Below the pieces are notes generated by a model that saw nothing but the letters and a program-made list of their open reading frames with translations, was not told the origin of the DNA and did not search any database. Shown here piece by piece: positions 43,681-53,544 of a stretch of 64,000 nucleotides of DNA. The DNA is from Cyrtodaria siliqua (Eukaryota; Mollusca; Bivalvia; Adapedonta; Hiatellidae), in contig JAWPHD010010999.1 in NCBI GenBank assembly GCA_037043455.1, positions 23,773 to 87,772 on the forward strand. Direction: 5' to 3'. The position numbers were made by a program, and so were the translations under genes. Positions within the stretch are counted from its first letter, which is position 1, and every line of letters begins with the position of its first letter.

Positions 43681-44560
43681 AGTAATTTAAAGATGAAAAT
43701 GTTTGGTCTGGAAATTTCGACAACTCGGCTTTTTATCATTAAAACTTGCTCCTGCTATTTAAAAGCTTCAACATCTTCAACATCTGAAAAAATTGTAGGA
43801 AATATTTTATTTATTGTGTATTAATTTGTCCAGTTGAAATGTGTTTTAGTTATAAAATATAAGTTTCAAACTGATTTGTTAAAAGAAATTCCTGCTTCTT
43901 AAAAGAATGTGTGTCATCGCCAACCCGGCCGAATCCGGTTTTATGTTGGAAAAAAATCTACAAAATGATACTAAGTCTAGGGTTATTACCCTCGCGAGCC
44001 TATCTACCCTATAGACTATACATGCAGGGTTCTGCCTTACTGGTTGGTACTAATAGTTTCATAAAAGATGGTAGGTGTCATTGGCGTTGTTCTGCGTAAA
44101 TATTGCGGGGGGGGGGGGGGGGGGGGGTATTTTCAGGTACATGTGTATACTTACCTTTATCTACCGTTTTATAACTCTGAATATACGTCAAAACGCGCGT
44201 TGTAACATCAAAAACATAATACGGGTAGCATGACCCCGAACCCCACTAGAATAAGTTAAACGGAGTGAAGGCGTGTGTGTGGGGTGGTGGGTGTGGTGTG
44301 GGTGGGCATCAGGTTACACATACATGTAAGTGGTCGATTGCCAATCTTGTGTTCTTGATATCTCAGAGGTAAAAGGCGCTGGCACGGTTTAACACAGATT
44401 GTTTCAAAGATGCTATTTCAGAGACTATTTCAAAAAAGAGGCCTCGGTTACACAGTGGAAAAGGCGTTGAACGTAAGGAGCTGGAGCCCATGTGATTGCA
44501 TGTCTAATAGGACTAGTCATCTTACTTCCCTCTGCGGTCGCTGTTCAAATCAATAAAGCC
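43681..44560. other. No gene seen; G-run and GT-rich tract
   Basis: Holds a run of about 20 G at 44,107-44,127 and a GT/GGT-rich tract at 44,270-44,315. Open frames are short. Confidence 0.5.
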
Positions 44561-44659
44561 CTAGTTCAATTTATATTTGCGTCGGCAATCCAAATGGCCT
44601 TTAACATACATTGAAAATCATAGTTCGCATTCTAGATTAATTATGTCCATTAAAAAAAC

Positions 44660-44760
44660 AATTCTGGGTGGTGGGGAGTGCGGGGGGGGGGGGGGTGGGG
44701 GGGGGGGGTGGTGGTGGTGGTGGTGGTGGTGGTGGTGGTGGGGGGGGGGGGGGGGTGATG
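44660..44760. repeat. G-rich tract with (GGT)n
   Basis: Alternating G-runs and about ten GGT units. The poly-Gly/Trp and poly-Pro/His frames across it are artefacts of the repeat. Confidence 0.9.
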
Positions 44761-45164
44761 GGTTGAAAGGATAATAGCCAATGATACTTTTTTTAAAGGG
44801 ATCTTCGACCAAAAAAAACCAATAAAAACACACGTCCTTTTGAAGATTTAAAAAATTGTCCGCATACATCTTTTCACCCTGTGATTATACTATTACAACC
44901 AGTGTGACGTCACAATTCTGTGTTCCGTGGGGTAAAACGGTATTGATTTTTTTGCAATATTTTCAATAAAAATCGAATTTAAAATATATCATGTTAGCAT
45001 AAATATTTTGTCTCTTATCGACTGTCTGTTCACTACAATATATCAGGGAATTTCAGAATTTATCACACACAGAGCTGACCGATGTATTGCATGCCGTATT
45101 TTCATGCCGTGTAAACAAAACTGCACAAAAACAACGTTCGAAACGCTTGCGTAAAACAGTGACC

Positions 45165-45680
45165 ATACGTTTTTTTGGGTAGAAAAAAGTACTTTTTTCA
45201 AATTTGCTTGAAAATTCACATACTGCCAGAGGAAGGATTAAACTCATCGTTCATGTTCTTATCTTTTTTCTCGCTGTTAATATCTTCATACAAATCGAGG
45301 TACAAAATAAAAAAAAATGAATTCGATCGATAAACATTTTTCTCTTTCGCATGTTTGTTGACTGAAATAATTTTCACAATATAGACCTCAATTTATTTTT
45401 AAAAGTAGACCATGAAAATGATGGTTATTTTATAAGGAAATAGCTTGTATAAAGTATGTTTTAATTGTAGTGATAAAAATGTGATTCTGAAAGTTTTTTG
45501 TATGAAGCACACGGTTGAAGAGAGTCTCACCTTTCTGTGTGTACAATTTTATGAACGGTCATGAAACGTTTTTTTGGGTAGAAAAAAGTACTTTTTCCAA
45601 ATTTTGATGAAATTTTACAGGCCTGTAGAGGAAGATGTTTTCTCGACGTTATTGCTTTCGTCTTTTTTCTCGCTATAAGA
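45165..45680. repeat. Two ~110-bp direct repeats about 400 bp apart
   Basis: 'cgtttttttgggtagaaaaa' starts near 45,169 and 45,568, each followed by 'agtactttttt..aaattt', 'gaggaag' and 'tcttttttctcgct'. Confidence 0.75.
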
Positions 45681-45881
45681 ACAAACTGTAATTATCAATT
45701 TGATTAAAAGCGTTTTGACGTTGAGTCCATTCGCAACATCCCGTACACTGCTTCGCAGCATGTCCTTCCGGCACAGTCTCTACCTAGAGTCATTTAATTT
45801 AGTAGTTACCAGAGATATATGTGAGTGCAAGGAACGATAACTCTGCGTGGAGATTGCTTCCGGCAATCAAAATGTCAAGAG

Positions 45882-45962
45882 TTTGAACATACCGACGCGC
45901 CGTGATACACACGAGGCGGTATCCCAAAGAATGAAGCGATTGGCCGAGCGTTCATGATTGTA
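45882..45962. repeat. GC-rich subterminal repeat, inner copy
   Basis: 'gaacataccgacgcgccgtg', 'cacacgaggcgg' and 'ggccgagcgttcatgattg'. A second direct copy is at 47,726-47,803, just inside the right end of the 9.6-kb element, which suggests nested insertion or a duplicated subterminal region. Confidence 0.75.
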
Positions 45963-46313
45963 TAAGAGATCTTGATACATGTTTGGAAGAGCGGAAACTG
46001 TAACTGCAGGTGTAAGCTTTGTCGAATCACTCATGCCTTTAAAGGGACATGTGACAATATGTATCATATGTGCAATAATAAGACAATGCTTTCGCTAAAA
46101 CTACTTATAGATTCGGGATTAGATTTGGAAGTTTGGAAGTTTGGAAGTTTTTATTTCTAAATGCCATTAGGCCAGATTGGCCCATGAAGCAACATATTTA
46201 CTATACAAACATAGAGTCACATGACTGATGATCAATACATACATTCATCAAAATACAAATAATGAAATCCCACAGGGATTTGTGTCTATTAAAACATATT
46301 ATTCGGAACACTA

Positions 46314-46314
<1 letters not shown>

Positions 46315-46343
<29 letters not shown>
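46315..46343. repeat. Poly-A tract
   Basis: About 28 A. It may be the tail of a short retroposon whose body would be 46,150-46,314, but no head is recognised. Confidence 0.8.
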
Positions 46344-46347
<4 letters not shown>

Positions 46348-47312
46348 ATCATTTGTAGAATCTATATCTGTCACTAAGCAAACAACAATTACATTTCGAC
46401 GTTGTTTTGGATAACCATGTATACAAAATTAATAAAACTGTAAACACATATGAACTGCAAACGTCTGAACAATAACTGGTATCGAAGTGCACGTATTAAC
46501 ATAACACAATCAGCAGCATGCGCTTTCTTTTGAAACTAACGTGACAACGCGATAGTTTAAGAATATTCAGGATTTTCATATGATCCTTTAGCATAAAGAC
46601 CTTCGAACGTTATTCACTGTGCCTGATTTGGAAAAATGTGGATAGATCTATGTAAAACTCCAGTAAAAAATGAGTTTAAGGTACCGACTTTTTAATCTGC
46701 AGGCAGAGGGCATTTTCTTTCAAGACGTTTACATATTCCTTTTCTTCAAACACAGGCTATTTAATTATTGCGGACAAAGATTTAATTGCCGAAAATGATA
46801 CGTTGTGTGAATGAAGGTGCATAAAACGAAAAACAATAATACACTTATGTATGTCCGTGTATTATTAATACGAAGTTGTGATCCTGTTCTGATCGCAGCA
46901 TCGCGCGTACGTTAGCGCCTTAAGTCTTTTTCGGACCGTACAGTCAACTCCATCAAACAAAATGTAGGTATACAGTGTTTCCTTTCGTCATAACTTGATT
47001 CATGATCGCAACCGGGCAGTATTATTTTCTTGTTTATGTAAAAGGGTGCACATTCATGGCATCAACAACTTTACTCTGTTTTAATACGTGACATATATGG
47101 TGATAATTCACCCGAAAGACGAGGTCGCATTGACCTGTCAAACTTTGCATCAGTGAATTTATTCCTTTGTTCCTTCAATAACTTTTTTGTTATTAACTTT
47201 TCCATGACAAACAAGACAGCCGCTAATAAAGCATACATGTCTCCACATGATGGCCGCAACGATTAACGGAAATACTTTTTAATTGATGAATAAAGCTACA
47301 AAATGTACTCAC
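46344..47312. other. No gene assigned
   Basis: An open frame at 47,071-47,259 (minus) starts with a hydrophobic segment MYALLAAVLFVMEKL, but has no supporting splice signal or family match. Confidence 0.35.
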
Positions 47313-47341
47313 GATGTCGTTCGAACGTCCTCGTCCGCCAT
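47313..47341 (-). CDS. Possible first coding exon of an unknown gene (captured or resident)
   Basis: On the minus strand 'acaaaATGGCGGACGAGG' gives M-A-D-E-D-V-R-T-T plus a split codon, followed by donor GTGAGT. 'AAATGGCGG' combines a good start context with the YY1-type box often found at animal promoters, and a CCAAT-like 'ccaatgg' lies just upstream (47,357-47,363 as read on the plus strand). I found no second exon, so the gene body may be missing or unrecognised. Confidence 0.35.
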
Positions 47342-47725
47342 TTTGTACGCATTAAACCAATGGTTCTGACCTAAGCAGCGCCATAAACCTCTACACGTTT
47401 ACCCCCCTGATGTCTCGAATGTAATACGCAGGTTTCCATATTAGTTACGTCATACTAACGTGACGCGCGTCAGATTCCCGCCAAAACGAATTTGCATTCA
47501 AAATCAAAGTTATCTTCAACATTTTGCAATGTCATTTAGCCGATTGCTCCATCTATAGTTTATTTACGTGAAAGTAGTGATAAAACCTTCATCTGTATCG
47601 TAAATAACAAACATGCAACGCAAATCATACATCAACACGTGTGGCAAGCGGCAATAATGTTTATGTAGCAACATCTTAGCGACAGTGCACTATTTTCTGT
47701 GCCTGTAACAGAATATTAAGATTTT

Positions 47726-47803
47726 GAACATACCGAAGCGCCGTGATATTCACGAGGCGGGATCCCGAGGAATGACGGGATTAGCCGAGCGTTCACGATT
47801 GCG
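47726..47803. repeat. GC-rich subterminal repeat, outer copy
   Basis: Direct copy of 45,882-45,962 ('gaacataccgaagcgccgtg', 'cacgaggcggga', 'agccgagcgttcacgattg'). Confidence 0.75.
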
Positions 47804-47908
47804 TTGAGTCGTGACGTCAACAAAGTGTTGCTGACGTCGACGTCATCCGCCGATAACGTTCAATAAAGCGAATATTTGTTTGCAAAAACGTAATTTAAAA
47901 TGTAATAA

Positions 47909-48071
47909 ATAGATTATTTAACTGCTGGGATCGATTATTGGGTAATCCTTCACTTGATGGTAGATGTCTTTGTTTTTTCACTCAATCGCGTGCGCTCGTT
48001 CGTGAAAAGAACCACACGTCTACCACTCGTGAAGGATTTCCCTATAACCGATCCCAGCAGTTAAATAATCT
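47909..48071. repeat. Terminal hairpin of the 9.6-kb element
   Basis: 'attatttaactgctgggatc' is mirrored by 'gatcccagcagttaaataat'. The stem continues through 'aatccttcac' / 'gtgaaggatt' and 'ggtagatgt' / 'acgtctacc'. Same hairpin as 2,752-2,905 and 48,536-48,692. Confidence 0.85.
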
Positions 48072-48306
48072 CTATAACATTGTAAAGTATAGGTTTCTTT
48101 TGTTGTTAAGTTCCCTATATTCTCTAATACTTTAAAATCATTGACATATTTCCTCGTGTCTTCATACCAAAACCTAGCTTTGCATAACTATAATACAACG
48201 TATAGAAGGAATTTGATAATGTTGTATCATGTATTAACTTGGGTGCATAGTTAATTATAGTGTGCATCACTCGTAATGCATTGCAATGATATGTTGTGTA
48301 CTATGT

Positions 48307-48696
48307 TTATTTATTACATTTTCATCGGTGAAGGATTGCGATTTCTCAGTGAAAGAATGTTCATAATCGCTAAATATTACTAACTAACTCCGAAAACAAA
48401 AATAACTAACCGTGACGCTGAGTTATGACGTCAATAAGGTGGTGCTGACGTTGACGTCATCCGCCGATAACGTTCAATAAAGTGAATAATTTCGGTTAAA
48501 ATTATGCACAAACTGATTGAAAATGTAATAAACAGATTATTTAACTGCTGTGTTTGATTATAGAGAAATCCTTCACTCGATGGTAGACGTATTTAGTGTT
48601 TTCACTAACTCGCATGCGCTCGTTCGTGAAAACAACCATACATCTTACATCTCGCGAAGGATTCCCCTATAATCGTCCCCAGCAGTTAAATAATCT
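48307..48696. mobile_element. Composite foldback/MITE element, right-arm copy
   Basis: Flanked by CTATGT (48,301-48,306 and 48,697-48,702). MITE part 48,311-48,533, hairpin part 48,536-48,692. It is the inverted counterpart of 2,748-3,113 with the same target duplication, so the insertion is older than the inverted duplication. Confidence 0.75.
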
Positions 48697-48749
48697 CTAT
48701 GTATTATAAACAGATAACAGATAACAGAGTATATTTAGACGACAGTGAA

Positions 48750-49119
48750 GGTTAAGTAATAGATAGAGTCTGGTCTCAGCGAGTTGGTTTATTTAAACAC
48801 CGAGATGGGCGTAGCCCATCGAGGTGTTTAAATAACCAACCAGCTGAGACAGACTCTATCTTTTTTGTAGCATGGTGTACTTAGTAACACTGTGACGTCA
48901 TAGTGACCGTACTCTAAATTCCAATATCCGGTAGTTGTAGTACGGCATAGCCACGCCCCTTCAGTTACATAAATTAAACGATGTAATGCTCTGCATTCAT
49001 CAAAGGAAATGTCACCGACCATGCTACAACTTGACCATGGAGCATTTTCTTATTTTTATCATTTGCATTTATTTATATTTTGTGTATGTGTTATCCTCGC
49101 AATTCGATTTGCTTTTTAG
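48750..49119. other. Hairpin and intron end before gene C exon 2
   Basis: A hairpin is visible at 48,765-48,863 ('gatagagtctggtctcagc' / 'gctgagacagactctatc', with 'ggtttatttaaacacc' and 'gatgggc' / 'gcccatc'). The left arm lacks it. No exon besides the following one. Confidence 0.55.
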
Positions 49120-49413
49120 ATGTATCTTCAAGGACTGTTTCTCCATTCAACTTTACTTCAAACACCAGCACTGTCGAGCCATTTACGAGCATTACAGAGG
49201 AACATGGAACAACTACAGCATGTGGCAATGAGAATAACACTGACTCGAAGTACAAGCCGAACGCAAAACCCTGGTACGTGTTGGTGATCGTTATAGCCTT
49301 ATGTTCGATCACTTCCTTGATATGCCTGCGATTACATTGGAGGAGAAGACGACAGCAACAACGATGTAGAGCCCTCCGCAACGGAAACAGTCATCTATTT
49401 ACGGTCTATTCAC
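49120..49413 (+). CDS. Gene C exon 2: ectodomain and membrane helix
   Basis: 294 nt, acceptor 'gctttttag', donor GTATGT, phase 1 on both sides. It starts DVSSRTVSPFNFTSNTST (sequons NFT and NTS), has the helix WYVLVIVIALCSITSLICL and the basic stop-transfer HWRRRRQQQRCR. Very close to gene B exon 2. Exon 3 at 53,144 completes it with a PPxY tail. The arms agree on exon length, so the reading frame has been kept on both sides despite many base changes. Confidence 0.8.
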
Positions 49414-49439
49414 GTATGTATATATATATATATATATAT

Positions 49440-50109
49440 GCATTAAAGCTAGGACGCTATATTTAAACTAGAACTAATATATGAATAGGAATGAGTCACG
49501 AGTGAATTTGAAATTCGACGAACATCCAAAAAGATGGTATATAAGCCAGATTTTGCTGTGTAAAATATCACATTTGTATATAGCCTTCGTACATGTAACC
49601 TAGATATGTCTTCTGATTATATTATACGCCATAAAGACAATTGACGCCCGGAATTGGATTTGAACCAGTGGTACCATATGTCTATAAAGTAAATGATGTT
49701 CTGCGTTAAATAAGATCGCTTAAATACCAGAATTCGAATAAACACACACGTTCAAAGCGGCATGCGATTTAAATATAGCGCCTGTAGCTTTAATCACTTA
49801 TAAATAACCATATGACAAAAGCTTCACAACATTTAACCCGTGCGTTGAATTGTTAATAAACATACTATGTGGCTTGCACATATAAACAAAGGACACATAT
49901 GTTATTGAGTCTTTAAAACATTGGGCGTTCCAGCAGGGACCAAGTCATCTGACATTTTACCTAGTTATGTCATTATTGCTTTCGGCTATTTCTCTTTAAT
50001 TTTGAGTAATTTATATGAACACTAATATTACATATTTGTGATTTCACTGATGTTAGCAGAAAAAATAAAATAAAATAACATCAATATTGTATTGGTAATT
50101 CTAATAGCA
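49440..50109. other. Non-coding arm sequence, intron 2 of gene C
   Basis: Inverted match to 681-1,341. No exon seen. Confidence 0.55.
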
Positions 50110-50650
50110 ACTTACATATGTTACTATATAAAATATGTTACTATATAAAACATGTTACTATATAAAATATGCTACTATATAAAATATGTTACTATATAAA
50201 ATATGTTCCTATATAAAATATGTTCCTATATAAAATATGCTACTAATAAAATATGTTACTATATGAAATATGCTACTATATAAAATATGTTATTATATAA
50301 AATATGCTACTATATAAAATATGCTACTATATAAAATATGTTATTATATAAAATATGTTCCTATATAAAATATGCTACTATATAAAATATGTTATTATAT
50401 AAAATATGCTACTATATAAAATATGTTATTATATAAAATATGCTACTATATAAAACATGTTACTATATAAAATATGCTACTATATAAAAAATGTTACTAT
50501 ATAAAATATGTTCCTATATAAAATATGTTACTATATAAAATATGTTCCTATATAAAATATGTTACTATATAAAATATGCTACTATATAAAATATGCTACT
50601 ATATAAAATATGTTACTATATAAAATATGCTACTATATAAAATATGTTAA
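50110..50650. repeat. AT-rich ~16-bp minisatellite, long allele
   Basis: More than thirty units of 'actatataaaatatgt' or 'actatataaaatatgc'. Counterpart of 515-680, about three times longer. Confidence 0.95.
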
Positions 50651-50989
50651 CATATAATAGTGCTTGCAATTAAAACTAGAACTATCACTGAAGTTGATGA
50701 ACACCCCGTTTTTTGCTCCAGCCGATGATGGGCAAAATCAAAAATAATAAATGGGTAAAATATCTGTTAATTTCTGAATGTGAAAGAAATTCTAATTAAA
50801 ACAAAGGTCCATAATTCTGTAAAACAAAATTGCAGAATCGAAAAACCATTAATGCAGAGTCACATCATATCATTATCATCACGTGCGAACTTTGTGTTAG
50901 GTGTAATAACAATCCATGAAAAGTTTTAAAGTGAAAGCCACATGAAGTTCATTATGGAGTGAAAAACTCTAAGTCAAATAAAGGGCCGT

Positions 50990-51423
50990 GATCCTGTAAT
51001 AAATTAGGCATCAACAATTTGTGATGTAGAAGGACATAAGGTAATCAGTTGTTACGTGTACATGAAGTTTGGGTACAATCAATTCGAAAATGTTCGAGAA
51101 AAAATGTATTAACAGGTCATTATACAATATTAAAGTGGAAAACTCTATTAACAGGTCATTATACAATATTAAAGTGGAATTTTTTTAAGTCAAACAAAGG
51201 GCCATAATTCTGTTATAAATTAGGCAATCAATGATGGGTGAATGTACAGGGACATAAGGTCATCAGTTGTTATGTGTACATGAAGTTTGGGAACAATCAA
51301 TTCGAAAATGTTTGAGAAAAAATGTATTAACAGGTCATTATACAATATTAAAGTGGAAATTCTAAGTCAAACAAAGGGCCATAATTATAAAAATAAATTA
51401 GGCAATCATTGATGGGTGATCAG
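50990..51423. repeat. ~178-bp tandem repeat, first block
   Basis: Units with 'caaacaaagggccataattc', 'gatgtacagggacataaggt' and 'gaagtttgggaacaatcaat'. The block is interrupted by 51,424-52,417 and resumes after it. Confidence 0.85.
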
Positions 51424-52417
51424 TGATGTTTTTACCTTTTTTTAAAGGTACCTCTACCTTTTCAATTGGGAAAATTTAGCAGCATTTTTACTAAATTGGG
51501 AAAATTTCTAAATTCAATAATCAGTATATGGTCTATATAAAAAAACTTGGAAGGTTTTATTGCTCAGAACATAATTTAATCATTTGAAAAGACAGTTATC
51601 TTTTTTTTTGTCCTTTAAACATGTCCACAAGCACTTCCATGTCTGCCTCTGCAATGTGGCATATTCTCTTTATACCCCTTTGCCTTGAGAAAAGATGGCC
51701 CATGAGGATCACACGATTCAGTTGAACTCGTAGGAGTAGGACACTCGACAAGAGATTCACTCGTCAGGGTCGAAAGTTGGGTAGGTCAGACTGGGTAGGT
51801 GGGGTAATTTCCCTTTCAGTTACTACAGAAATTTCTGACAGTCTGTTCATCATCACCCGTGATCTGATTCAGCTTTTTAAACACAGAGCTAATGCTCTGT
51901 AAGCCCTTTGCGTCGTTCTTTTTAACCTTTGATATGTAATATTTTGAATAATGGGACATGTTGAGTGTTGATATTGGAGCAAATCTTTGTTAAAGAACGC
52001 CTGTCGTAATCGTATCGTATAAATACTATGCTACGATAAAGCGTTCGATTGATTCTGGTGACAAAATATAAATGCGTCTCGCCCATTGGATAGTTGGTAC
52101 CTGCGCGCGACTATCAGGTGGGGTAAAAGCGTCGAATGTTCTAGATAATGAACTAGCTATTCAGCTCTGGATTATTTTTTATCAAAGTGCAATACGGCTT
52201 TTACCCCAACCTGACAGTACGACAATATCGGTTTTCGCGAAAATTAAAATATAATACGCTTACGAAAAGCTCTTGTAAATTTAATATTTTTATTGAACCT
52301 ATTGATTGGGAAAATATGAAATTGGATTGGGAAAATATGACGTTTTTTTGGGAAAATACAGTCGATTTTTGCTAGGGGAAAGTGCCGGTATTCGGCGGTA
52401 GAAATAAACAAAAAAAA
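51424..52417. mobile_element. ~1-kb insertion splitting a tandem repeat
   Basis: The tandem repeat breaks at 'gggtgatcagtgatg' and resumes at 'cactggtgatgtacagg'. The interior has 'aaattgggaaaattt'-type motifs at both ends (51,460-51,510 and 52,300-52,360) and a hairpin 'caggtggggtaaaagc' / 'gcttttaccccaacctg' at 52,116-52,215. A minus-strand frame near 51,830-51,930 reads FKKLNQITGDDEQTV, whose family I do not recognise. Confidence 0.5.
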
Positions 52418-52850
52418 TCACTGGTGATGTACAGGGACATAAAGTCATCAGTTGTTATGTGTATATTAAGTTTGGGAACAATCAATTCGAAAATGTTTGA
52501 GAAAAAACGTGTTAACATGTCATTATACAATAGTAGAGTGGAAAATTCTTAGTCAAACAAGGGGCCATACTTCTGTAATAAATTAGGTAATCAATGATTG
52601 GTGATGTACAGGGACATAAGGTCATCAGTTGTTACGTGTACATGATGTTTGGGAACAATCGATTCGAAAATGTTTGAGAAAAAATATGTTAACAGGTCAT
52701 TATACAAAATTAGAGTGGAAAATTCTAAATCAAACAAAGGGCCATAATTCTGTAATAAATACGGGCAATCAATGATTGGTGATGTAGAGGGACATACGTT
52801 CATCAGTTGTTATGAGTATATGAAGTATAGGAACAATCCATTCAAAAGTG
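52418..52850. repeat. ~178-bp tandem repeat, second block
   Basis: Continuation of 50,990-51,423 with about two and a half units. Confidence 0.85.
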
Positions 52851-52864
52851 TTTGAGATATGCAA

Positions 52865-52995
52865 GTATTAAAAATGTGTTACGCGACGGGACGCGACGTG
52901 ACGCGACGCGACGGGACAACAGATGTGTTACGCAACGGGATGCGACGGGACGCGAACGGACACAAATGTATTACGCGACGGGACGTTACGGACAA
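52865..52995. repeat. CpG-rich minisatellite of 'acgcgacggg' units
   Basis: About two and a half units of about 52 bp ('tgttacgcgacgggacgcga'). CpG-rich in contrast to the AT-rich intron around it. Confidence 0.85.
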
Positions 52996-53143
52996 CGCTT
53001 TGTGAAAGCGGGGATATAATAATGACAATTTCAAAACCAGCTCAATTTAGAATCAGATCTTTAACAAAAAACAATTATTAAACATAGACAAATCACTATG
53101 TATATTTAGAAAACAAAACATATTTATATTTTCTTTATTTCAG

Positions 53144-53328
53144 ACAATTCTGAAAACGATGATTCACCACCTCCTTATGAGCAATGTGTCACCTACACAC
53201 ACCCGCCTCCTTACGACCAACTACCTCCTCAATATCAGATGTTTGCAAGCAGCAAAGACACTAACAACAAAGACACTAACAACAAAGACGCTGTCTCATC
53301 GGTAAGAACAAATGGCAGATATTCGTGA
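53144..53328 (+). CDS. Gene C exon 3: PPxY tail with KDTNN repeats
   Basis: Acceptor 'tctttatttcag', phase 1, stop TGA at 53,326-53,328. After a split His codon it encodes NSENDDSPPPYEQCVTYTHP, then PPYDQLPPQYQM, giving PPPY, PPPY and PPQY. A 29-residue extension absent from gene A follows, containing KDTNNKDTNNKDA. A GTAAGA at 53,312 could serve as an alternative donor, which would remove the last six residues and add another exon. The three PPxY motifs are spaced as in genes A and D. Confidence 0.8.
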
Positions 53329-53544
53329 GGCAATGTGTCACTCAAACAAGAAATTATCATGCTGAAGCATGTAACATCTCCTGATATGGAGGGTGAAACG
53401 ATGTCACTAATGAATGAACTAAACCCATTGCAACCAATCATTCAGGCCACCAGGCAACGGACACCATTTGCGATAACAGCTTCAACGTGTATTGTGTAAT
53501 GCCTTAATTCCTATGTAAACATCGGTAGTGGAGATTCGAGACTT

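Larger units (their letters stand above)
38438..48072. mobile_element. 9.6-kb insertion bounded by the ends of the composite foldback element, right arm only
   Basis: Flanked by TATAA (38,433-38,437 and 48,073-48,077). The first 110 bp match the 'ttattacattt' end of the 48,307-48,696 element ('gatttctcagtg', 'gaatattcataatc', 'ctaaatatta', 'aataactaac' in order). The last 270 bp match its other end, from 'gtgacgtcaa' through the terminal hairpin (47,909-48,071). The interior carries no transposase I can recognise, but does contain a CpG-rich first-exon-like segment, splice-signal-bounded segments and other MITEs. The left arm has the site without the insert at 3,829-3,839. Confidence 0.65.

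Noticed and set aside
44577..44869. Poly-Gly/Trp and Pro/His-rich frames
   Set aside because: Products of a G-run and (GGT)n tract.
49091..49381. Minus-strand 96-codon frame
   Set aside because: Antisense shadow of gene C exon 2.
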